Shown: positions 1 to 4,842 of the stretch, piece after piece | Numbering within the stretch: position 1 is the first letter of the stretch | Layout of the letters: each line of letters starts with the position of its first letter | Assembly (NCBI GenBank): GCA_030425785.1 | Contig: JAUHYJ010000247.1 | Location: 1-5,976, forward strand | DNA length: 5,976 nt | Reading direction: 5' to 3' | Origin: Acidimicrobiia bacterium | GTDB taxonomy: Bacteria; Actinomycetota; Acidimicrobiia; Acidimicrobiales; Ilumatobacteraceae | Position numbers and translations under genes: made by a program | The notes under the pieces: generated by a model | Seen by the model: the letters and a program-made list of their open reading frames with translations, nothing else | Told to the model about the DNA's origin: nothing | Database searches by the model: none

Positions 1-1
1 C

Positions 2-163
2 CCGGACCTCGACACCGGGCCCGACGTGTTCGACCTGCGCGGCATCGATCGCGCCGAGGGTGCGCTCGTGGTCGTGCGGCCCGATCAGCACGTGGCCCAG
101 GTCCTGCCGCTCGATGGCTTCGACGAGCTGGTCGCGTTCTTCGATTCGTTCCGACGCTCCTGA
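2..163 (+). CDS. C-terminal fragment of a FAD-dependent phenol-hydroxylase-like monooxygenase (5' truncated)
   Basis: Only the last 53 codons are present; the frame is open from base 2 to a TGA at 161-163 and the start lies outside the window. The fragment contains the segment ALVVVRPDQHVAQVLPLD followed by an aromatic-rich end (FDELVAFFDSF). This resembles the extreme C terminus of the thioredoxin-fold dimerisation domain of aromatic-ring FAD monooxygenases (phenol 2-monooxygenase, hydroxybenzoate and hydroxyphenylpropionate hydroxylase types), where an 'RPDQ(Y/H)VA..LPLD' stretch is common. If so, the full enzyme would hydroxylate an aromatic or related substrate using NAD(P)H and O2 in the cytoplasm. 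The FAD and substrate domains are not visible, so the substrate cannot be named. The SDR that follows on the same strand after 44 bases could be co-transcribed. Other FAD monooxygenases with this tail are possible. Confidence 0.68.
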   Translation, partial: PDLDTGPDVFDLRGIDRAEGALVVVRPDQHVAQVLPLDGFDELVAFFDSFRRS

Positions 164-194
164 CCGGGCCAGCGTGTCGGTCGAATCGAGCGAT

Positions 195-200
195 GAGGAG
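195..200 (+). promoter_or_regulatory. Ribosome binding site of the first SDR gene
   Basis: GAGGAG lies 7 bases before the ATG at 208. It decides the start: an in-frame ATG at 193 overlaps this motif, has no comparable purine tract of its own, and would add five residues (MRSTG) before the usual short N terminus of the family. Confidence 0.7.
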
Positions 201-207
201 CACGGGC

Positions 208-948
208 ATGAGCGACGAGTTGGCAGGACGGGTGGCGATCGTCACCGGGTCGTCCAGCGGGATCGGTGAGGCGACCGCGCGCCGGTTGGCGGCGCTCGGC
301 GCGTCGGTGGTCGTGAACTCGGCCACGTCGGTCGAGGCCGGCACCGCGGTGGCCGAGTCGCTCGGCGAGCGGGCGATCTACGTGCAGGGCGACATCTCCG
401 ACCCCGAGGCGTGTCAGGCACTCATCGACGCGACCGTCGACCGGTTCGGCGGGTTCGACGTCCTCGTCAACAACGCCGGGTGGACGACGGTGGTACCGCA
501 CGACGATCTCGACGCACTCACCGACGAGATCTTCCGCAGGACGTTCGAGGTCAACGTCTTCGGCACCTGGGATCTCACCAGGCGCGCGATTCCGGTGCTG
601 CGCGACGCCGACGACCCGTGCATCGTCAACGTGACGTCGATCGCCGGGGTGCGGCCGGTCGGCTCGTCGATGGCCTACGCGATGACGAAGGCGGCGCTCA
701 ACCACATGACCGTGTTGCTGGCCAAGTCGTACGGGCCGATCCGCGTGAACGCCGTTGCGCCCGGTCTCGTGGCGACGCCCTGGACGTCGACCTGGGACGC
801 CCAACACGCCAGCGTCGCCGCGGCGGCGCCGCTCGGGCGGTCGGCGACCCCCGACGACTGTGCGGAGGCCGTGCTCGCACTGGTGCGCAACCGCTACACG
901 ACCGGAGAGATCTTCGTCGTCGACGGGGGACTCACCCAAACGCTCTGA
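208..948 (+). CDS. Classical SDR-family oxidoreductase (FabG-like)
   Basis: A 246-residue protein, the normal length for classical short-chain dehydrogenases. The Rossmann dinucleotide motif TGSSSGIG is at residues 13-20, D62 follows the third strand, and NNAG is at 88-91. The catalytic tetrad is complete: N116, S144, Y157 and K161 (YAMTK). A PG motif follows at 185-186, and the C terminus FVVDGGLTQTL is typical of FabG-like tetramers. The second strand ends in N37-S38 with no acidic residue, which suggests NADP(H) rather than NAD(H). It probably interconverts a hydroxyl and a carbonyl on a small substrate in the cytoplasm; the substrate is not readable from sequence. It lies 44 bases after a probable aromatic monooxygenase gene, so a role in the same catabolic route is plausible but is an inference. 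Annotation as 3-oxoacyl-ACP reductase would be over-specific. Confidence 0.93.
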   Translation: MSDELAGRVAIVTGSSSGIGEATARRLAALGASVVVNSATSVEAGTAVAESLGERAIYVQGDISDPEACQALIDATVDRFGGFDVLVNNAGWTTVVPHDDLDALTDEIFRRTFEVNVFGTWDLTRRAIPVLRDADDPCIVNVTSIAGVRPVGSSMAYAMTKAALNHMTVLLAKSYGPIRVNAVAPGLVATPWTSTWDAQHASVAAAAPLGRSATPDDCAEAVLALVRNRYTTGEIFVVDGGLTQTL

Positions 949-963
949 GGCGTGCCTCGAGGC
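947..963. repeat. Small overlapping palindromes in a convergent gap
   Basis: The 28-base gap between the convergent SDR and baeRF genes begins with GAGGCGTGCCTC (947-958), which overlaps the perfect 10-base palindrome GCCTCGAGGC (954-963). The arms could pair in alternative ways but the loops are very small and no T-tract follows. It may contribute to bidirectional termination; evidence is weak. Confidence 0.25.
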
Positions 964-976
964 GCGTCGCCAGGGG

Positions 977-2035
977 TCACCAGCGGGCGAGTGCGGCGAC
1001 CCCGCCCGTCATCTCGGGCGTCGTCGGCACGACGACGATCGAGGCGCCGGTGTTCATCGCAGCGGCCATGGCGGCGGCGATGCTGGCGTGGTGTTCGTCG
1101 ACGTCGTCGCTCGACGGCGTCGGTCCGGCGACGAGCAGGGTGTCGACACGGCCCTCGCGCAGCGCTGCCGCGACCTCGTCCGGGTCGGTGAGGCCGTGCT
1201 GGTCGCGCAGTCGTTCGAGGACCGCGACCCGGAACCGAGCGTGGCGATCGTCGAGTGCGGTGAGCACCTCGTCGGCGATGCTGTCGGGCTCGCCGGCCTC
1301 GACGCGGAGCAGGACGTCGCCGTACTGCGCGGTGAGGTCGTCGTGCAGCATCTGGATCGCACGCACGTCGCCGGCGATGGCGATCAGGACGGGGTCGTGC
1401 TGACGCGCGAGCGTGCGGATCACGTCGGCGACGTCGTCGGCGTTGCGTTCCCACGTGTTCTCGGCGCGCTGCTGGAATCGGCGGTGCGACCACCCGCCAC
1501 CGCGACTGCGATGGATGTGCTCGGTGTCGCCCTCGACCGTCGTGTGGAACGTCGGTTCGCCGGCATCGAAGACCGAGATCGAGGCGCCGGTGCGATCGGT
1601 CTCGACCACGATGTGAGGCAGCGTGCGCTGACGATGCTCCATGATCTCCAGGAGGCGAGGGTGTTCGCCAACGGTCACCGCCGGCTCCTTGAGCCCGGTG
1701 GAGAGCTCCTCGACCAGGACGGCACCGTCGTCGCGCTGGATGATGACGAATGCGGCGGCCGCACCGTGCTCGAGCGCACCGACCACGATGTCGAGCTGCT
1801 CGAGCAGATGGTCGGCCCAGCGACCCTCGAGTTGTCGACGCGCATTGCGCCAGCGCACGTCGAGGGTGTGCTGGCTGTCGGCGCGGTCGCTCGGGGCGGG
1901 GAGCAGCACCGTGGCGAAGGGGCCGCCGACCTTGCCGAACTCGGCGAGATCGTCGGGCGGGCTGGGACGTCGCAGCGGTTCGATGTGGTCCATCATATTG
2001 ATCGGCGAGGACGGGCTCGGGTCGGGCGGCGTCAC
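977..2035 (-). CDS. Bacterial eRF1-like protein (baeRF family, Rv2629/Balon type), GGW instead of GGQ
   Basis: A 352-residue protein read on the minus strand from a GTG at 2035 to TGA at 979-977. It resembles the actinobacterial Rv2629-like family, which is homologous to archaeo-eukaryotic release factor 1 and Vms1. The N-terminal part (about 15-150) has the alternating strands and helices expected of that group, including GPFATVLLPAP (38-48). The diagnostic loop is GGGWSHRRFQQR at 179-190, followed by AENTW (191-195); it aligns with GGQ(S)xxRF of eRF1, with Trp182 where the catalytic Gln would be. Residues 197-352 fit the C-terminal L7Ae-like region, ending in a conserved-looking hydrophobic strand SIVVVPTT. 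Balon, a published ribosome-hibernation factor of this superfamily, also lacks GGQ, so A-site binding without peptide release is a reasonable inference. Other superfamily members act in rescue or tRNA cleavage. The start overlaps the preceding gene's stop, implying translational coupling. Confidence 0.82.
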   Translation of the reverse strand: MTPPDPSPSSPINMMDHIEPLRRPSPPDDLAEFGKVGGPFATVLLPAPSDRADSQHTLDVRWRNARRQLEGRWADHLLEQLDIVVGALEHGAAAAFVIIQRDDGAVLVEELSTGLKEPAVTVGEHPRLLEIMEHRQRTLPHIVVETDRTGASISVFDAGEPTFHTTVEGDTEHIHRSRGGGWSHRRFQQRAENTWERNADDVADVIRTLARQHDPVLIAIAGDVRAIQMLHDDLTAQYGDVLLRVEAGEPDSIADEVLTALDDRHARFRVAVLERLRDQHGLTDPDEVAAALREGRVDTLLVAGPTPSSDDVDEHHASIAAAMAAAMNTGASIVVVPTTPEMTGGVAALARW

Positions 2036-2382
2036 TGCGACTCCGAATCGGTCACGTGCACCGCGGCCGCCTCGGCCGCTGCCTCGGGGACACGGTCGCC
2101 TGCGTCGGCGACCATCTGCTGTTCGTCGTCACGCACGTCCGGGTCGTCGCCGGGCTCGATCAGGCCCGGCGCGGAGGCATCGTCGGCGCGCACACCCCGG
2201 TCGGTGTGACGGGCCTCGCGGCTCTCGACGTCGTCGCGGGCGATGACCCCGCCGGCGACGATGTTCGGGTCGTCGACGGCCAACGGCTCGTCGGGTGGGA
2301 AGTCGGCGGCCGGGCGCCGTTCGTCACCCACCCGCTCTCCGAGCACACTGGGGTCGAGCTGTTCGGCATGGGACTCGCTCAT
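2032..2382 (-). CDS. Acidic, probably disordered small protein (DUF5709-like, tentative)
   Basis: A 116-residue protein if started at the ATG at 2382. A TTG at 2415 would add 11 residues but would leave only 20 bases to the divergent pirin gene, so ATG is preferred. By hand count it has 31 Asp/Glu, 10 Arg, no Lys, no Cys and a single aromatic residue (Phe), so it should be strongly acidic and largely unstructured. The only motif-like segment is DFPPDEPLAVDDP (28-40), followed by acidic stretches with DD pairs. The 'PPD/E.P.GV.D' pattern recalls short actinobacterial DUF5709 proteins, but this match is from memory and weak. Its TGA overlaps the GTG of the release-factor-like gene as GTGA, and a GGAG for that gene sits inside its last codons, so the two are very probably one operon. 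I know of no established function. The mirror frame on the plus strand is also open but is explained by codon symmetry. Confidence 0.7.
   Translation of the reverse strand: MSESHAEQLDPSVLGERVGDERRPAADFPPDEPLAVDDPNIVAGGVIARDDVESREARHTDRGVRADDASAPGLIEPGDDPDVRDDEQQMVADAGDRVPEAAAEAAAVHVTDSESQ
2041..2044 (-). promoter_or_regulatory. Ribosome binding site of the baeRF gene inside the upstream gene
   Basis: On the minus strand GGAG lies 5 bases before the GTG at 2035, within the last codons of the acidic protein. It supports the GTG start over the in-frame ATG pair at 1996/1993, which has no purine-rich tract ahead of it. Confidence 0.6.
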
Positions 2383-2435
2383 GGGGACGGCGTACCCGGC
2401 TGGGCAGGAGCGCAAACCCCTGTCAGGATGGACTC
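2383..2435. promoter_or_regulatory. Divergent intergenic region between the acidic-protein/baeRF unit and the pirin gene
   Basis: These 53 bases separate two divergent starts, so promoters for both directions must lie here or extend into the opposite coding sequences. I see no convincing -35/-10 pair on either strand. The minus-strand gene lacks a clear Shine-Dalgarno sequence, so its transcript could be short-leadered or leaderless. Confidence 0.4.
2425..2428 (+). promoter_or_regulatory. Ribosome binding site of the pirin gene
   Basis: AGGA lies 7 bases before the GTG at 2436. It fixes the start: the frame is open back to 2295, but the extra 47 residues are Arg-rich shadow sequence opposite the acidic-protein gene and do not resemble pirin. 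Confidence 0.65.
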
Positions 2436-3299
2436 GTGAGCGAGGCGATCGAGCTGATGATCGAGCCGCGGAAACGGCCCGTCGGTGCGGGCACGGTGCG
2501 TCGGCTGCTGCCGTGGCGGCGGCGTCGAATGGTCGGCCCGTTCATCTTCGCCGACGTGATGGGGCCCGAGACGATGGGGCCCGGCGCGGGCATGGACGTC
2601 GACGCGCATCCGCACCTGGGTCTGGCGACCGTCACGTACCTCGTGCGCGGGCGGGCCGTCCATCGCGACAGCACCGGCGCCGTGCAGACGATCGAGCCGG
2701 GCGCGGTCAACTGGATGACGGCGGGAGCCGGCGTCACCCACACCGAGCGCAGCGTCGACGCGGATCGTGACGAGACGGTCGAGCTGTTCGGCATGCAGAC
2801 CTGGGTCGCGCTCCCCGACGGCGCCGAGGACGTGCCGGCCGAGTTCGACCACTGCGCCGCCGGCGACGTCGCCATCGCGCACGGGAGCGGCGTTGCGATC
2901 AGGGTCGCCGTCGGCACCGGGTTCGGTCTCGAGGCCCCGATCGTCGGCGCGTCGCCGCTGGTGCTGGCCGAGGTGCGGCTGGGCGACGGCGACGTCGTGA
3001 TCGGCCCCGACCATCCCGAGCGAGCCGTGGTCGTGCTCGACGGCGACGTGTTCCTCGACGGACACCGACTCACCCCGGTCGAGTTGGCCGTACTGCGACG
3101 CGGTGCCCGCCCACGACTCACCGGCACCGGAACGGTGATGCTGCTCGGTGGCGAACCGGTCGGGGAGCGACGCATCTGGTGGAACTTCGTCCACTCCGAT
3201 CCCGAGGTGATCGAGGACGCGAAGCAACGCTGGACCGAGCAGCGGTTCCCCACCGTGCCCGGCGACCACGATCCCTGGGTACCGCTCCCGGGCGCGTGA
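2436..3299 (+). CDS. Pirin family bicupin protein
   Basis: A 287-residue protein, the usual size for bacterial pirins, started at GTG. The N-terminal cupin holds the family signature: GPFIFADVMGP (34-44), HPHLGLATVTYL (58-69), then a GxxxWMTAGAGVTHTER stretch. The four metal ligands of human pirin are all present, here H58, H60, H102 and E104, so Fe(II) binding is expected. The second domain ends with RRIWWNFVHSDPE (WWNF at 248-251) and AKQRW, the conserved C-terminal part of the family. Bacterial pirins have been reported as quercetin 2,3-dioxygenases or as regulators of metabolic enzymes, but which applies here cannot be told from sequence. It stands alone on its strand, divergent from the acidic-protein/baeRF unit and convergent with DUF427. 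Confidence 0.93.
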   Translation: MSEAIELMIEPRKRPVGAGTVRRLLPWRRRRMVGPFIFADVMGPETMGPGAGMDVDAHPHLGLATVTYLVRGRAVHRDSTGAVQTIEPGAVNWMTAGAGVTHTERSVDADRDETVELFGMQTWVALPDGAEDVPAEFDHCAAGDVAIAHGSGVAIRVAVGTGFGLEAPIVGASPLVLAEVRLGDGDVVIGPDHPERAVVVLDGDVFLDGHRLTPVELAVLRRGARPRLTGTGTVMLLGGEPVGERRIWWNFVHSDPEVIEDAKQRWTEQRFPTVPGDHDPWVPLPGA

Positions 3300-3305
3300 C
3301 GCGCC
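3291..3305. terminator. Possible hairpin terminator with the pirin stop codon in its loop
   Basis: GGCGCG (3291-3296) and CGCGCC (3300-3305) form a perfect 6-base stem around a 3-base loop that is exactly the TGA stop codon of the pirin gene. It sits in the 22-base convergent gap with the DUF427 gene, so it could serve either strand. There is no T-tract, so Rho-independent function is uncertain. Confidence 0.35.
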
Positions 3306-3321
3306 GTGGCGATCGGGTCGG

Positions 3322-3885
3322 CTACCAGCTGCCGGTGCCGGGCTGGCCCTTGTACGGCCCGACGATCTCGGCGGTGACCCAGCCGCCGTAGAAGCCACCG
3401 GCCTGCGGTTGCACGAGCTCGCCGTCGACCCGGCAGTCGATGCGGGCCGGGTAGAACGAGTAGTGACCGGCGATCGCGACGAAGTCGCCGAAGGGGCGGT
3501 CGTAGGTCCAGCCGATCGGCTCGTCGGGTTGGTCGGCGAGCGCCCAATAGGTCGCCTCGCCCTTCCACTCGCAGAACGACCGGCCCGCAGCGACGACGAG
3601 CCGTTCGACGTCGACGTCGTCGGCCGGGACGTAGAACGTCGGCGGGCTCGCCGTCTCGAGCACCCGTATCGTCCGCACCGACGAGGCCAACGGCGCCTCG
3701 ACCTGTCCGATCACGACGCGGCGGGTGTCGGGCACGATCGCCGGTGGGCGCGGGTAGTCCCACACGGACTCCTGCCCGGGCCGGGGCTCGACCGCGAAGT
3801 CGGGTCGTGCGGCGCCGGTGTTCGCCCAGCCCGATCGGGCCGCGGCGAGCCAGCTGGGGACGTCGCGTTCGTCGCGTTCGCTCAC
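3322..3885 (-). CDS. DUF427 domain-containing protein
   Basis: A 187-residue protein read from a GTG at 3885. The DUF427 fold is recognisable by its conserved run: ESVWDYPRPP (39-48), RVLETASPPTFYVP (74-87), SFCEWKGEATYW (103-114), HYSFYP (141-146), and the C-terminal QAGGFYGGWVTAEIVGPYKG (161-180) followed by PGTGSW. The family is a small beta-rich domain with no established biochemical activity; the invariant Cys107 and the surrounding aromatic residues suggest a ligand or active site but this is inference. There is no signal peptide or membrane segment, so it is probably cytoplasmic. The start overlaps the stop of the upstream SDR gene as GTGA and has no strong purine tract of its own, so its translation probably depends on that gene. 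The two may therefore act in the same process. Confidence 0.92.
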   Translation of the reverse strand: MSERDERDVPSWLAAARSGWANTGAARPDFAVEPRPGQESVWDYPRPPAIVPDTRRVVIGQVEAPLASSVRTIRVLETASPPTFYVPADDVDVERLVVAAGRSFCEWKGEATYWALADQPDEPIGWTYDRPFGDFVAIAGHYSFYPARIDCRVDGELVQPQAGGFYGGWVTAEIVGPYKGQPGTGSW

Positions 3886-4718
3886 GTGCGCGGTGCGATC
3901 GCGTCGCCCGGGAGGTCACCGTCCGGGTAGAGCATCGTCTGGAAGCGGCGCATGCCGGCGAGCCAGCGGTCGCGATCGGCGCCCTTGCGTTCGACGTACG
4001 TGGCGACCTCCGGGTGGGGCAACACGAGGAAGCGCTCGTCGCGGATCGCGTCGAGACAGGCCGCGGCGACATCGTCTGCCGACAGCACGCCGTCGCCCGC
4101 CGCGACGCCGCCCGCGAGGTCGGTGGTGTCGCCGTCGCGATGGTCGGGGCTGTTCGCGACGATGTTCGTCGCGACCGCTTGCGGGCACAGCACCGACACC
4201 CGGATGCCCTGGTGATGATGGCTGACCGAGATCCACTCACCGATCGAGACCGCGGCCGCCTTGGTGACCGAGTAGGCGAGTGAGCCGATCTGGGTGAGCA
4301 GCCCTGCCGCGGAGGCGGTGTTGAGCAGGTAGCCCTCGCCGCGGGCGATCATCGACGGCAGCACGGCGCGAGCCGCGTAGACGTGGGCCATGCAGTGCAC
4401 TTCCCACATGTGCTGGATGGCCTCGTTCGACGTCTCGAGTCCGCCCATCGTGACGTACCCGGCGTTCGATGCGAACAGGTCGATCGGCCCGTGCGCCGAC
4501 TCGGTGTCGTCGACGAGTTGCCGGATCGCGGCCTCGTCGCGCACGTCGATCGCCACCCCGGTGCCGCCGACGTCGGCGGCGACCCGCTCGGCCTGATCGC
4601 CGTGGAGGTCGGCGACGACGACGTGGCGCGCTCCCGCTGCGTTCGCGGCGTGCGCGAGCGCTTCTCCGATACCGGAGCCGCCCCCGGTGATGACCACGAC
4701 CCTGTCGGCGAGTTCCAT
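3882..4718 (-). CDS. SDR-family oxidoreductase with His in place of the catalytic Asn
   Basis: A 278-residue protein started at ATG 4718. The frame is open further upstream, but only from this ATG does the protein begin with the usual short lead (MELADRVVVITGG). The nucleotide motif TGGGSGIG is at 11-18. Asp37 at the end of the second strand points to NAD(H). SNAG at 84-87 replaces NNAG, and Ser136, Tyr149 and Lys153 (YSVTK) are present. The fourth catalytic position, normally Asn in the helix after NNAG, appears to be His108 (WEVHCMAHVYAAR). The segment GYLLNTASAAGLLTQIGS is characteristic of a large actinobacterial SDR group. The C-terminal ~90 residues are longer than in FabG-like enzymes. 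It probably oxidises an alcohol or reduces a ketone in the cytoplasm; the substrate is unknown. It is the first gene of a two-gene unit with DUF427. Confidence 0.92.
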   Translation of the reverse strand: MELADRVVVITGGGSGIGEALAHAANAAGARHVVVADLHGDQAERVAADVGGTGVAIDVRDEAAIRQLVDDTESAHGPIDLFASNAGYVTMGGLETSNEAIQHMWEVHCMAHVYAARAVLPSMIARGEGYLLNTASAAGLLTQIGSLAYSVTKAAAVSIGEWISVSHHHQGIRVSVLCPQAVATNIVANSPDHRDGDTTDLAGGVAAGDGVLSADDVAAACLDAIRDERFLVLPHPEVATYVERKGADRDRWLAGMRRFQTMLYPDGDLPGDAIAPRT

Positions 4719-4798
4719 GCCCGCCGACGGTAGGCGCGCGGACCCTCCCGGACGAACCCGGCGCGACCGACCGATGGCCCTGGTGACCGCTGCAACGA

Positions 4799-4821
4799 CG
4801 TGTCGATCATGGTCGTGTCGA
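4799..4821 (+). repeat. Eight-base direct repeat upstream of the exchanger
   Basis: CGTGTCGA occurs at 4799-4806 and again at 4814-4821, 15 bases apart start to start, ending 10 bases before the ribosome binding site. The second copy overlaps the inverted repeat at 4811-4823. It could be an operator half-site pair, or chance in a sequence rich in CG/TCGA words. Confidence 0.3.
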
Positions 4822-4831
4822 CCCGTTTCCG

Positions 4832-4837
4832 AAGGAG
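4832..4837 (+). promoter_or_regulatory. Strong ribosome binding site of the exchanger gene
   Basis: AAGGAG ends 5 bases before the ATG at 4843, the best Shine-Dalgarno match in the window. It fixes the exchanger start, which is immediately followed by a membrane segment. Confidence 0.8.
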
Positions 4838-4842
4838 TTCGC

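Larger units (their letters stand above)
4719..4842. promoter_or_regulatory. Divergent intergenic region between the second SDR and the exchanger
   Basis: 124 bases that must contain the promoters of both the SDR/DUF427 unit (minus) and the exchanger (plus). No canonical sigma-70 -35/-10 pair stands out on either strand. The part nearest the exchanger is less GC-rich and holds a short direct repeat (4799-4806 and 4814-4821) and a small inverted repeat, GGTCG-TGT-CGACC, at 4811-4823. Confidence 0.45.

Noticed and set aside
85..939. Long minus-strand frame opposite the first SDR
   Set aside because: It is a low-complexity Arg/His/Gly-rich antisense shadow; the plus strand encodes an intact SDR with all catalytic motifs.
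755..2209. 484-codon plus-strand frame across the SDR end and the baeRF gene
   Set aside because: It is the mirror of a real minus-strand gene; it has no recognisable domain and spans two gene boundaries.
2056..2439. Plus-strand frame opposite the acidic protein that reads like a plausible Val/Gly-rich protein
   Set aside because: It is the codon-register mirror (Asp GAC read as Val GTC). The minus strand has the GTGA overlap and the SD for the next gene, and the plus reading would run over the pirin start.
2423..4240. 605-codon minus-strand frame covering pirin and DUF427
   Set aside because: Its Arg/Ser/Thr-rich composition is that of a GC-rich shadow; two well-supported genes occupy the same bases in other frames.
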